Of a stretch of DNA of 64,000 bases, positions 49,701 to 59,040 are shown piece after piece (position 1 is the stretch's first letter; every line of letters starts with the position of its first letter). The DNA comes from Datura wrightii (Eukaryota; Streptophyta; Magnoliopsida; Solanales; Solanaceae): assembly GCA_035772735.1 (NCBI GenBank), contig JASDFA010000020.1:92511001-92575000 (forward strand). Direction: 5' to 3'. The notes under the pieces were generated by a model, which worked only from the letters and a program-made list of their open reading frames with translations, was not told where the DNA came from and did not search any database. A program made the position numbers and the translations under genes.

Positions 49701-52700
49701 GGTGTGCTTGGGGGAGGACTTGAAGCAAATTGGTACTATTAACACTGAACCGTGGCTACTGTGTTGGGACTTCAACACCATGCTATCATCTGATGACAGA
49801 ATGGGATCTCCTGTAACCGAGGTTGAGACAGCTACATTTATATAATGTGCTAATTCCCTACAGATGACCACATTCAAATCGAAGGGGTGGCATTTCACTT
49901 TCTGTAACAAATAATAGCAGGGGCATAAGGTGTACTCCAAAATTGTCTGAGGCTTGGGAAACTTCAAGGGATCCAATCTCATGGACATGTGGAGGCAGAT
50001 ATTCTGAAACCTGGGTTTCAAACCATTCCACCATACTTATTAAGGTTAGACCCCACGTAAATACTCAACCTAAACCTTTCAAGATCTTTAAAACAGTCAT
50101 GTATCACCTTGAGTTTAAAGAAATACTCGCAACTACTTGGACCAAATAATTCAGAGGCACTAGGATGTTCCAGCTTTGGCAAAATTTGAAAGCCCTAAAA
50201 GTGGCACCGGAGAAAATGGATACATATATGACTTCTTAAGACCAACAGTTGCAATTGGCTAAACCCAATCTACAAAATAAATCACCTTTTGAGATCCTAT
50301 TTCAGGCAGTGCCTAATTATAATTCCATCAAAGTTTTTGGATGCTTATACTACCCATGGCTCAAACCTTTCTCTAGTAATAAATTGGAACCTCAATCCAC
50401 ACCATGTGTTTATTTAGGGTTTTCTAATAAATATTATAGCCATTAGTGTATTGATCCAGTTAGTTCCAAATTATATTTCCCTAGGGATGTAATCTTTTTT
50501 GGAAGACAATTTTCTTTTAAGAATATCTTTTCCAATTTTAAAAATACAGAGAATGCTTCTTGGGATAATATCTCTATTGAACAATAATTCAAGGAGGATA
50601 CTAATTATATTGCCCCCCACCAATGACTACATTGCCCATGGTCCCTTAACGCCTGCAAGCTATCTCCTCAGCGCCAGATGGTATCTCTCCACAATCAGGT
50701 AATATTCCTTCTCCTCCCTCTACACAAGTTCCACAACAACAGAGAACTAATTCTGCTTCTTCAACACCTCAAGCTTTGTTAAATCACATTCTGATTCCTC
50801 GCTCTTCATTCTGTATAAGTTTGGGTTCACTGTGTATATATTAGTTTATGTGGATGATATCTTAGTGACTGACAATCACCAACGAGGTGCTCATTATATC
50901 ATTGAGGCTCTCCCCCAACGTTTTTCACTGAAGGACTTGGGGCCTCTTCATTACTTTCTTGGTGTTGAGGTGATTCGTTCTTCTACTGGTCCTGCTCTCT
51001 CAAGAGAACTACACTATGGATCTCCTACATGAGGTTATTATGGATAATTGCAAAGGTTTTTCGACACCTATGACATCTACGAGTGTTTTTGACCCCTCGC
51101 CTGATGATCATCTAGTTGATGATCTCTTCATGAGCTTCGGTTCCCTCTGACTGCTATTCCAAGAGTTATTTATGATAATATTAGCACCACTTATATTTGT
51201 GCCAACCTTTTTTGCATAACCGCATGAAGCATGTGGCTATCGACTTCCACTTTGTCCGAGAGTAGGTTGAGCACAAACAACTTGAAGTTGCTCATTTGCA
51301 TGTTGCTGATCAAGTTGCAAATCTTCTTAGAAAGCCTCTGCTGCGTGCACTTTTCAGTTAACATTTTTTCGAGTTATGCATAGTAGACCTCGACGCCAAC
51401 TTGGGGAGGCGTAATAACGGCTAGCAAATTTTCTTCAATTTAGGACTCTTATTATTTGTTTAGGACTATTTACTTTTATTGAGTGTTTTGATATTAATCT
51501 TGTTCTTATCAGCTTCCTTATATTTACGTTATTCCCGTAGGTTTCTGATTTCTTTTTTACGTAGATTTACTCTAATCTGTTATTCTTTCTCAGCTGTGTA
51601 TGTACTACACTGGCTATATAAAAGCCAATACAATGATAAATAAACAGGTAATCTGCTATCAGTTTTTTCTTCTCTTTACTATCATGATTTATTAAATCAT
51701 CAGGTAGAAGCATTGATCCTTGGAGAGGTTCAAGACTTGCCCAAGGGTTTGGATAGAGAAAATAGAATCATTCAGACAATTATGAGACAACTCCTATTTG
51801 CTTTGGATGGTCTTCATTCCACAGGGATAGTACATAGAGATGTTAAGCCTCAAAACATAATTTTCTCTGAAGGTATATTTTCTTGTTAATATTTATGGTT
51901 GAGTTTGGTTGTGTAACTAATCCATTCCAGTCTCTCTGAAGAAGGTTCTCGCACGTTCAAAATAATTGATCTTGGAGCTGCAGCAGATTTGAGAGTAGGG
52001 ATCAATTATATTCCTAAGGAGTTTCTTTTAGATCCAAGGTAATTTCCTACTATGCAAAATGACAAGTTTGGGTAAGCAGAAGTGGAAATGTCTTGTGCAA
52101 ACAGCATGCACTTTCTATTTTACTTGCATTAATCTCTCTCTATATATATTTTAAATTCTGTAACCTACTTTTTTACATTTTGTTTCTTGGAACTAATTAT
52201 CCCTTGATAAAAGTGGTAAAACTTTCCATCAATTAAACGTGTGGCATAAGATAATAGCTTATCATTCTCCGCTCATATAGATATCTTCTTATCATTCTTT
52301 TCTGTTATTCATTTCTAAAACATCTCCAATCAAATAAAAAAAAATGCATTTTCCATCCTTTTTATTTTTAGGGTAATCTCCATTCTAACCTCAACATTTT
52401 AATCTGCGTTTTTTTTATGCTTTCATGGATTAATAAAGTACAATGCAACTTTCTTGTCGAACCATGTCCAATGTTTGACTTTACATATTTTCTGAATTTA
52501 TATTTTTTGTTAATCACGCTTTTATTATTTATAACTAGATGTCCTCAAACCTCGTAAATGAACCATCAGTGCTAACTTTATAAGTTCTTAGAGGACTACC
52601 AGGAAACCAACTTTTTAGAATGTTCAAGCTAACAAATTGAAAATTATATGCCTAGAAAGAAAAATAAAAAAATAAAAAACAAAAAAGTGTGGGATCCAAC

Positions 52701-55700
52701 AGAGTAACTCCCTGAAATTGAGTGATAAAAAAGATTATCCCAATTTTAATGAGTATGTTATGTACCGGAATGGATGAGTACTTTCCTCGCACATTTAGAT
52801 GACTTCGACATTAGATTTGTGGCATGTTTCTGCTTGTTAGTTTTAATTAAACTAGGTATATTAGCTTAATTTACGTGTGGAAGCGATGGACAGAGTATGA
52901 ATGATCATGTTCCTTATTCAATTATATAGAAGTGAATTGATCTCTTATTTATCCCACACCTAATGGACCAATTTGTGATCTACGTTATGCTAATCTGACT
53001 GTATATTGACTATTGAGATTGGTATTATCTCAAACTTTTATTTTTGTACCATTAAAAGGTGAAGAGAAAATAGATTTCGTTAGATCATTCTGTGTTACTG
53101 ATCATCTGTTTTCTGGAAGACTTTCAGGTAATACCATTTTTAACTTGGTATGTTCGCATGGCTGGGTCTTTTACTTAGGAATTTGGTTTACTTGTTTTTC
53201 TAATTGTCTGTATTTTCTGGTCAAGATACGCTGCACCTGAGCAATATATTATGAGCACACAAACCCCTTCTGCACCATCTGCTCCAGTTGCCACTGCACT
53301 TTCCCCAGTTCTATGGCAGGTTTGATGACCAGTCACTCACTTTTGGTCCATTACCTCTTTTTAATCTGTAAAATTAACTCTTTGTTATGCTCTGCTTTTT
53401 TTTAATAGCTGAATCTCCCAGACAGATTTGACATCTACAGTGTCGGACTTATATTCCTGCAAATGGTTAGTTTCAAGTCAAAAGCTATATATTATTAATA
53501 TTTCTTAGATTAAGTTTAGCTCTTTCGGGAAAATCTAGACATCTGAATAAGGGAAGTGAATGTCAGTTTCTTTTAGTTTTTTATCTGAATGTAGAGAACA
53601 TCAGTTCCTTTGTGTACATGATATGATTCTCTGGGTTAACAAAGAGCTAGTCAACCAGAATCTTGAACTTAAGCAAAAAAGAATGGTTGGAAGTTTGATA
53701 TCAAAAAACTGATGTAGAACACAGAATCAAGTGTTTCTAAAATAAGGTGAAAGATGAGATTCTGAACTATGAAATAACTACTCACTCGTTCTGAAATAAG
53801 CAAAGCTTCCGAACAAGTTAAACTATGATCTGATGTTGGATGGGGAAGATGATTTCTTGAAAGTGTTCTTGAATGATCAACTGATTTTGTAGTTCCTAAA
53901 GTCACCAGTTGAACTCTATTAACGATATTAATAAATCTCACACACATTTGATAACAAGTTAAAGAACTATCACCACCTTGTTTGGAATCAGAAACAAGGA
54001 TTAAGAAGAAGAAATAGAGTAAAATCCCTTTATTTCTAATTTGTTGCTATCTAAAAAACATGAATTGTGTCTTTTACAAGGCATCAGAACCCTTTATATG
54101 GCCTAGGGTCTCTTCTTTGATGACTACAATTTCTATTCTAATAAGGAAAGGAAATAAATTAAAAAACAAGGATACAAAATCCCTATTCTACAAAGAAATA
54201 ATAAAGAACTAAAATCTACCAAGAAAAGGAAATAAGAAAAATATTTACTGTTTGTAGAAGAGAGAGTCTTTAACTTGGCTTCTTGGACTTCATGGGCTAG
54301 AAAGGTTTCTTGAAAATAAGTGTACACACTTATTCTTGGGCACGGGCGAACTTGTTCTTGGCGGGCTATGTAAGAAAAGGTCCATATAGCTTCTCGATTT
54401 ACACAAGTACATGACGAAGAAAATGAATGATGACCTGCAACAGCAACTTTATGGATACTAAGTTAGAAACCAAGGTTCCTTTAGTTAAGGGCGACCGTTG
54501 AGTCTTTTATTTGAGGACACAACAACTCAACAAATGCTATGTTATTGTAACAAATATCATAATTGTTGCAATAAAATTCGGTATATTATTTGCAATAACT
54601 TATTGAAGTTGTTGGATTTACAGCAAAATCTCCTTAACTTATCCAAAAAATTATTTTTTTCAAATCTCCTTCACCAATCTTCATGAAAAAAATAAAAACA
54701 GTGTGTAGAGTAAAAAGAAGAAGAAATGAAGAAGAAGATTATGACACCAAAGAAGAAGAAATGAAGAAGAAGATTACGACACCAAAGAAGAAGATGAAGA
54801 AGTGAGAAGAGAGCATCCAAAGGTGTCACTTAGTGGTTAATGAAGTAAGTGGAAATCATAAGGTCTCAAGTTTAAACCTCACTAGAGACAAAAAACTTTG
54901 GTTTCCTTTCTTCTTTTCTTTAGCTCTCATAAACAAGATTTAATTACTTTGATGCCCTCTTATATTAGTAACACATATGCCTTGTTGTTTTTGTAGTTAA
55001 CTATCTCTTTTTCCATTTTTTTTGTTTTTATGTTTTCTCTATTTGTTTTCTGCATCTTCTTCCTTTCATTTCTCGTTTTCTTTTTTTCTCCTTTTTTTTT
55101 TATTTTTTTCCTTTCTTGTCATTTGTTTTTTCTCAAATTATGTTATTCTTTATTTTCCTTTTTCATCATAATACGATTCATACTCCATTTTTGCTCCTTT
55201 CTTTTCTTTCTTTATTTTTTTAATCCTTTTTAGTTTATTTTTTAAATTTCTCTACTACTTTTCCTTTACTCTTTCTTTCTTTTCTGCATTTCTTTTTTCT
55301 CGTTTTCTTTTCTTTATTTTTTTTCTTTTTTCTCCTTTATTATTCATTTATTTTTTTCTTTTTTCACCATAATCAATTTTGACTACGTTATTTTTTATTT
55401 TTCTATTTTCTTTTTGTTTTTCATTTTCTTTATTTCTTGTTCCTTTTCTAAATTTTTTTCCTCCATAATTTAATTTTACTTATGATTTTTTCTCTTTTTC
55501 TTTTAAATTAATTTTTTCTATATAATAAAAAAGATAAATAATATAGTAAACGTTGTTCATTTCTACTTTTTTCTTTCTTTTCTCATTTTGTTCTTATTCT
55601 TTATCTTTTTTTCTCCTTTTTCTTTCATTTATTTTTGTATTAAATCATTCTTATTTTTTTTCACAATAATTTAATTTCAGATTCAATTTTGGCTCATTTC

Positions 55701-56168
55701 TTTTTTATTTTTCTGTTTTCTTTCCCTTTTTTCATTTTATTTATTTTTTGTTTTTCTCTAATTTTATTTAATTTTTTCTCCATAATCTAATTTAATTCAC
55801 TTACTTTTGCACTTCTTCTTTATCTTTTTTTTAAATTTCTGGTAATTTTTATTGAGGTCTCTTTCAGGCTTTCTACGAGGCACTCCTTAGTCATCCATAA
55901 TACCATCACAATATATCTATATACTAACATGATATCATGGAGAACTGCTTCCGTCCTTTAATGAGATATTCCTCGGTCTTATCATGGTAATATCACATTA
56001 TGTCTATATATTGACATAGTATCACGAGGACTGCTTCAGTCCTTCAATGAGACACTCATCAGTTCTCCATGATACAATTACAATACATCTATATAATAGC
56101 ATGGTATTATGGAACACTACTTCATTCCTTCAATAAGGCACTTCTCAGTGTTTTATGATACCATCACA

Positions 56169-56203
<35 letters not shown>

Positions 56204-58327
56204 TTGTGATGGTGTTATGGAGGATTATTTTATTCCTTCAGTGAGACACTCCTAAGTTCTTGCGATGGTATTATGGAGGACTGTTTCAGTCCTTCCATTA
56301 GACACTCATCAGTCTTCCATGATACCATCACAATTAGTCTTTCATGATACCATCACAGTATATTTATATTACTAACATGATATCATGGAGCACTATTTCA
56401 AAGAGACACACCTCAGTCATTCTTAATTATTTGTCATTGTGATTTATGTATTAACTTTTTAATTTTTTAATTAGTCTAAAAATTGTTAGATAATATCTTT
56501 ATTTTATATTTAAAAAGAAATGGATAGAAAAAGTAATAATAATCTAACCAAAAAAAGAAAAATTAAGATAAAACAAAAGAAAATAAAAAAAAAAGCCAAC
56601 AAGAGAAAAAAGAAAAACAAATAAAGGAGCTAACATAAGAATAACAAAGTTAGAGGGAAAAAAAATAAAAGGAGAATAGGAATGTTTTAGGAAAAAAAAG
56701 AACAAAAAGAAAACATTTATTATTGAAAAGAAAGAAATTAAAATAATTTTATCAATATACATTAATTGTTATTACTACGAAAGTGCAGCAATTATTAATA
56801 TTATGAAAGTGTATTTATTGCTACTAAAAAAGAAAAAGTCGACAGAAAAAATAAAAGAACCAAAAAAAAAGGCAAAAAAAAAAGAGGGAAAGAGAATAAA
56901 ACGCAAAAAAGGGAAAAAAAAAATGACCAAAAAAAGAAGGAAAGAGAAGAGTCACATGCAAACTCAGAGCATTAATGCTCTGATAAGGGCTTCAAAACAA
57001 TTAGGGGTGTTTGGGTAAATACCGAGCCGAATGGGTATTGACAAAATTAATAAGAGGGGTGAAAATCAGGCATCGGTGTATGTAAAATTTTTTGCAAGCG
57101 ATATCACAATTTAAAAAGAAAATAAATAAGTAAAATTAACTAAGAAGGCATCAACATCCTCTTTAAGCGTCAAATATTACCTTCTCACGACCTCTTGAAT
57201 GTTGAGGCACCTAACCGAATGGGTTGCTTTACTCTTTAGTATAAGTTGTGTCACTTTATTCTATTTATTCTTCATTTTAATTTTTCCTTCTAATTATGTA
57301 TAAATATTTAATAAAGTTTTTCGATGAATCAGTGTCACGCATAAAAAGTAAATCCGCCTTTGAAATCAGAATATTTAATTTACTTTTAGGGAGCAGTTTG
57401 TGTTATTAGTCAAGCCATTGGGCTTTGCATACCAGATGGTTAAACTAAAAACAAAATATATCTGAATGTTGCACGTTCAAGATTTTGGAACTAATTATAT
57501 GTTACAGTCAGAAATAGATTAAATGATCCAATTTCTGTCTTTTGAAGATCTGACAAGCAATTTGCTACTGTTTGTTCCACCATAGGCATTCCCAGGATTA
57601 CGCAGTGACAACAGTCTCATTCAATTCAATCGACAACTGAAGAGATGTGATTATGATTTAGTTTCGTGGAGACAGACTGTAGAGCCTCGTGCTGGCCCTG
57701 AACTTAGGAAAGGCTTCGAGTTGTTAGATTTGGATGGTGGGATAGGGTGGGAGTTATTAACATCTATGGTTCGCTTCAAAGCACGCCAAAGAATTAGTGC
57801 AAAGACAGCTTTAGCTCATCCTTACTTTGATAGAGAAGGTCTACTAGCCTTGTCCTTTATTCAAAATTTAAAGCTGCAATTCTTGCGGGCTACACAACAA
57901 GACTATAGTGAAGCTGCAAACTGGATTGTTCAACTAATGGCAAAATCAGGAACAGAACAAGATGGGGGCTTCACGGAAGCACAACTTCAAGCGCTTAGGG
58001 TATGTATTCTCATGACATTACATAACTTGACTAGACACTGTCACTAAGGTTCTTTGAAATCCTTAGTTTCTCATTGTGGAAATCTAACTTTTCATAACCC
58101 CAATGTTGGTTATTAAGTTGAAAATTTCCTGAATACGCTTTGCTTTTCCATTTGAAATTTTTCAGGAAATAGAGCCTAAGAAGAAGTCAAGTGCGCAGAG
58201 GAATGCTCTTGCATCAGCTCTTCGGCTTCAAAGGAAAATTATAAGAACACTGAATGAGAGTATTGATGAACTTAGCAGACAACGGAAAAGCTTATGGTGG
58301 AGCCGATGGATTCCAAGAGAGGAATGA
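37719..58327 (+). CDS. STN7: STN7: chloroplast thylakoid serine/threonine kinase (state transitions), ten exons
   Basis: STN7 phosphorylates LHCII when plastoquinone is reduced, driving state transitions. Exons: 37719-38108, 38188-38274, 41072-41191, 41291-41389, 51704-51872, 51945-52038, 53226-53319, 53409-53465, 57586-57999, 58166-58327. All introns are GT-AG, phases agree, and the sum is 1686 nt (561 aa); the family length is about 562. Seen: transit peptide (about 1-45), lumenal Cys64 and Cys69 (GLPCTVMECGD), one membrane span (about 80-105), GEGSFG loop (140-145), ATP lysine in VLKRA (166), HRDVKPQN with Asp278, DLG at 297, C-terminal WWSRWIPREE. The start context CCATGG is good. Intron 2 holds a copia element, intron 4 a LINE/gypsy/copia pile, intron 8 low-complexity DNA. 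The exon 3 acceptor (CATGAAG) is the weakest site. Identification is from family knowledge; that all introns splice correctly is inference. Confidence 0.95.
38334..38338. repeat. Target site duplication TATAT, left copy (intron 2 copia element)
   Basis: TATAT flanks the element at 38334-38338 and 40871-40875. The flanks are AT-rich, but the match falls exactly at both LTR ends. Confidence 0.8.
38339..38602 (-). repeat. Copia element LTR (left, element 3')
   Basis: 264 bp, TG...CA, near-identical to 40607-40870. It includes an (AC)n run just inside the end. Confidence 0.92.
38710..40284 (-). CDS. Gag-protease polyprotein of the copia element (intact ORF)
   Basis: The 524-codon ORF starts at MAKDGKYRVEKFDG. 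Residues about 10-130 form the copia gag (UBN2-type) domain (FSWWKMQIEDLL, GVMEALSNMYEK, ALLLLSSLPDSW). A basic Arg/Ser-rich linker (about 185-225) leads to a CCHC knuckle CWTCKEVGHFRNQC. The protease active site is WVMDSGASFHAT, followed by VRVIPSLKKRLISVGQLDD and the pre-integrase motif GNLVIARGKKRSSLYMVYL. Where integrase should begin with its HHCC finger, the protein instead continues with about 125 residues rich in Arg, Lys, Gly and Ser that I do not recognise. It could make particles and process itself, but not reverse-transcribe or integrate. Confidence 0.9.
   Translation of the reverse strand: MAKDGKYRVEKFDGADFSWWKMQIEDLLVQKELDMVLGDKPEKMSDAEWAGLDRKAMAVIRLSLTKNVAFNILKEKTAKGVMEALSNMYEKPSAANKVFLIRELVNTKMKEGSLVTEHINTMNSILARLTSVGIKFDDEVQALLLLSSLPDSWSGTVTAVTSSAGPDGFTFEKIRDLILGEDVRRRSSGESSSELLNVSRGRRNSRGSGSRNRRRSQSKTQDRSGVTCWTCKEVGHFRNQCPNNKQVNIAGDYAHNDLLICSVESSVDSWVMDSGASFHATHSSEALQNLKEGDFGKVRLANNKVLDVTGMGDMILKTSVGSWTLKDVRVIPSLKKRLISVGQLDDEGHDVKFGNGQWKVMKGNLVIARGKKRSSLYMVYLPSEGVTVPDQKRNKIRFTASRGHKKVRFAGDKPRATGQIQVERAWKGSGKPVRGSRGSGSIGSQPVKTSARVTRQWVKRTSVPAVKVSPDDYLLTMESVVCSQSIPGFGSSCKWESVGTEDESGAVLAVTDVGAWGSFNGPSG
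40607..40870 (-). repeat. Copia element LTR (right, element 5')
   Basis: 264 bp. It is followed inward on the minus strand by AGTGGTATCAAAGCGAG, the primer-binding site, and outward by TATAT. Confidence 0.92.
41887..43010 (+). pseudogene. LINE-B ORF1 (DUF4283 and CCHC knuckle)
   Basis: The ATG at 41887 opens MARARTNKSKIVTLADGKRH. The DUF4283 block is readable as SHEAYWKSSLIGFVIGDTPH, VSNTWDFAAKPQILAHRSGY, and FETFAVREMVLMGGPYTYH (about 42255-42470). Then come LDSIKIVTPTGASS and the knuckle CIICMRFGHNQEGCW near 42785-42830 (C-x2-C-x4-H-x4-C). Stops and frameshifts interrupt the frame several times. It is the RNA-binding protein of the LINE. Confidence 0.8.
43180..43491 (+). pseudogene. LINE-B ORF2 endonuclease, left part
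   Basis: Reads WNIKGLNQPLKQKELKLSLQ-like text (first residue mutated), then KNKIEFFGCLETRVKYHKAQ and NIIRKVGRG, the start of the LINE endonuclease domain. It stops at the TATGG target site of the gypsy element; the continuation is at 47645. Confidence 0.75.
43487..43491. repeat. Target site duplication TATGG, left copy (Reina-type element)
   Basis: TATGG precedes TGTACGGAATTC and recurs at 47645-47649 after ...CGTATATCA. Confidence 0.88.
43492..43717 (-). repeat. Reina-type element 3' LTR
   Basis: 226 bp, TGTACGG...TATATCA. It adjoins on the element strand the purine tract GGCGGGGAGTA. Confidence 0.88.
43735..45277 (-). pseudogene. Reina-type integrase and chromodomain
   Basis: From 45277 down: VADALSRVTGSELMALVM (RNase H end), then the zinc finger with GHSGDDATLKRLLTLFYWKG and CNICQRNKADLVAYPGLLQP. 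The core follows (SQISMDFIDGLPKSHGHEVI, VDRLSKYGHFIPL, LHGLPDVITSDRN), then ATNWFSCLPMAEYWYSTAFH and TTPYEALYGRPP, and the C-terminal DRNFDVGNWVYLKIQPYRQ. The chromodomain is readable at about 43870-43735 (AVAQVLVKWLGLPADHATWE). Stops at 45032-45060, 44500 and 44035 divide it. Confidence 0.87.
45278..46275 (-). pseudogene. Reina-type reverse transcriptase and RNase H
   Basis: Reads CADYRDLNKHTVKNKFPIPV, then FFKIDLRSGYHQLRM, PFGLSNSPATFQGLMNSVFK, FFDDILIYSQNLDDH (catalytic DD) and YLGHFIFEEGVSTDPQKIAA. The connection LRGFLGLAGYYRRFIRSFG follows to LPDYT at 45567, then RNase H text (ETDASGKGIGAVLMQQGYPI near 45560-45500). Frames change at about 46076 and 45882. Confidence 0.87.
46619..47622 (-). 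pseudogene. Reina-type gag and protease
   Basis: 47622-47308 is the C-terminal gag core (YQAIFEKHLTRVNLSQENAI, FLGGLTEELNLAVKL). 47404-46619 (261 codons) continues with a knuckle CYFCTEKYVLGHKC and the protease LVDTGSSHNFID, then GVVLGVRWLLTLGDIKMNF. The N-terminal half of gag was removed by the deletion that also took the 5' LTR. 46276-46618 bridges to RT and is decayed. Confidence 0.85.
47433..49989. repeat. Four-unit 638-bp tandem array spanning the gypsy/LINE-B junction
   Basis: Units start at CATG (or CCTG) at 47433, 48071, 48709 and 49347 and end at the CATG at 49986. The first three units are exactly 638 bp and the last is 639. Each holds about 195 bp of Reina-type gag (minus), the 17-bp LTR stump, TATGG, and about 335 bp of LINE-B endonuclease. 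The unit junctions join gag GCATGAGCAG to LINE GGACATG with CATG shared. The first three LINE halves share a 1-bp deletion (GGGTGCAT instead of GGGTGGCAT) absent from the last. Confidence 0.95.
47645..50240 (+). pseudogene. LINE-B ORF2 endonuclease, right part (multiplied by the array)
   Basis: In each unit: FTVVYARNKAQNRVCLGEDL, then EPWLLCWDFNTMLSSDDRMG and PVTEVETATFI, the central endonuclease core with the DFN motif. The last copy continues past the array with KGWHFTFCNK, then VNTQPKPFKIFKTVMYHLEF and KEILATTW (50065-50140), typical of the end of the domain and the linker to RT. Stops are present in all copies. Confidence 0.8.
50241..51690 (+). mobile_element. Ty1/copia fragment (integrase end, RT, RNase H end and 3' LTR)
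   Basis: Reads NKSPFEILFQAVPNYNSIKV, then CVYLGFSNKYYSH (integrase C-terminus, 50276-50446), YILVYVDDILVTDNHQ (RT with YVDD, 50832-50880), then FSLKDLGPLHYFLGVEVI. The RNase H end is MKHVAIDFHFVRE and HVADQVANLLRKPLLRALFS near 51220-51355. A purine stretch TTGGGGAGG at 51399 leads to a probable 3' LTR ending near 51690 that contains GCTATATAAAAG (TATA box near 51616). The large gaps mean extensive deletion. The 3' LTR boundary is approximate. Confidence 0.75.
52039..53225 (+). other. STN7 intron 6, no recognisable element
   Basis: About 1.2 kb of AT-rich intron sequence with short A and T runs. I see no gene or element in it. Confidence 0.6.
54716..54806. repeat. GAAGAA-rich tandem repeat
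   Basis: A 40-odd-bp unit (AGAAGAAATGAAGAAGAAGATT then A[C/T]GACACCAAAG) occurs twice with a partial third copy. Confidence 0.8.
54900..55865. repeat. Kilobase pyrimidine-rich (T-rich) tract
   Basis: Almost continuous T with C and short breaks (ttcttttcttt pattern) over about 950 bp on the coding strand of STN7. Any open frames here are low-complexity artefacts. Confidence 0.85.
55870..56430. repeat. Degenerate tandem repeat, unit about 86 bp
   Basis: The core CATGATACCATCACAATATA and the line TTCAGTCCTTCAATGAGACACTC recur at about 86-bp spacing (starts near 55894, 55981, 56067, 56154). Later copies are partly inverted around a (TA)n run at 56170-56197. The perfect palindrome CATGATATCATG occurs in the units. 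Confidence 0.75.
56500..56960. repeat. Purine-rich (A-rich) tract
   Basis: Runs of A and G (aaaaaagaaaa pattern) on the same strand as the T-rich tract at 54900-55865. The two tracts are mutually complementary in composition. The Lys-rich ORF here is an artefact. Confidence 0.8.
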
Positions 58328-58450
58328 AATCAGTAAATATGTACAAAATAGTTTTCATTCTCATTTTACAATGTAATATAATTTTTTAACATAGATTATT
58401 ATATATATATATATATATATATAAAGTTAATATCTTATACCAATATATAC
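58328..58450 (+). other. Probable STN7 3' UTR and TA microsatellite
   Basis: After the TGA the sequence turns AT-rich, with AATGTAATATAA (polyadenylation-like) near 58370 and a (TA)n run at about 58399-58424. The exact cleavage site cannot be read. Confidence 0.45.
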
Positions 58451-58779
58451 CCTTGATTTATTATTTTTATAAAAAGATATGCAGTTAACAGTTGGTTTTA
58501 CCTGTAGCCTGTTAATTTTACTGAAACCAAAGGAGAACGTGGTTGCTTCATTTTATAATTGTTTGGTGGAAAAATAATATAATATCTCATAAACAAAATA
58601 ATTTATCTTTTAATATCATTCAATGATTGCATTATTACATTTTAATGATAAGAAGTTTTCTATTTTACTAGCCATGATTAATAGTTATTAATATTCTTTA
58701 TGTCATTACAATTTTTCATTGTCATTGAGTAGTCATTGTATAACTTAAAAGTTTAAAATTACCGTTATCTCTTATTTGC

Positions 58780-59040
58780 TACTCTTTCGTTTCTTTTTAG
58801 TTTTTAGGTATATTAAAAATAATTATTTCAAAATAGTTGCTAGTTTCAAATTTTAAGAAATAATTGATTTTTTTTTAACTTTATCCTTAGTATTTAAAAA
58901 TTTAAAATATGAAAAGAATAATTATTATATATTTAAATACCTATTAATCAATGGAGTTATATTAATTAATTTACAATCTCTATTAATTATCTTAATAGAT
59001 ATATAAATCTTATTTTTAACCATTAAAAAGAAACATATTA
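58780..59040. mobile_element. Diverged MITE relative, inverted with respect to 35902-36180
   Basis: The + strand here aligns with the reverse complement of 36180-35902 (shared TTTTTAGTT-TAGGTATATT, AAAATAGTTGCTAGTTT, AAGAAATAATTGA, GAGTTATATTA). The outer ends are worn and no target duplication is visible. Confidence 0.65.

Larger units (their letters stand above)
41887..50240 (+). mobile_element. LINE-B: degenerate plant LINE, interrupted by a gypsy element and a tandem array
   Basis: ORF1 runs 41887 to about 43010 and ORF2 endonuclease starts near 43180. It is interrupted at 43491 by the Reina-type element and resumes at 47645, through the array, to about 50240. There the sequence changes to copia. 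Only the endonuclease and the start of the following linker are present; RT is missing. It lies in the same direction as STN7. Confidence 0.82.
41390..51703 (+). other. STN7 intron 4 (10.3 kb) filled with nested mobile elements
   Basis: GT at 41390 and AG at 51702-51703. The content in order: about 500 bp of ordinary intron sequence, LINE-B, a Reina-type gypsy element inside LINE-B, a tandem array, the rest of LINE-B, and a copia fragment ending near the acceptor. Confidence 0.88.
53466..57585 (+). other. STN7 intron 8 (4.1 kb)
   Basis: GT at 53466 and AG at 57584-57585. About 53640-54490 is unclassified, perhaps LTR-derived, with a minus-strand TATA-like CATATAAAGG near 54094. The rest is the low-complexity and tandem-repeat block listed separately. 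Confidence 0.75.

Noticed and set aside
47433..49989. Evenly spaced repeats as a CRISPR-like array
   Set aside because: The units are 638 bp, contiguous and made of retroelement pieces, with no spacer/repeat structure, in a plant genome.
55030..55233. Phe-rich ORF in intron 8, and the Lys-rich ORF at 56803-57018
   Set aside because: They are products of the low-complexity pyrimidine and purine tracts.
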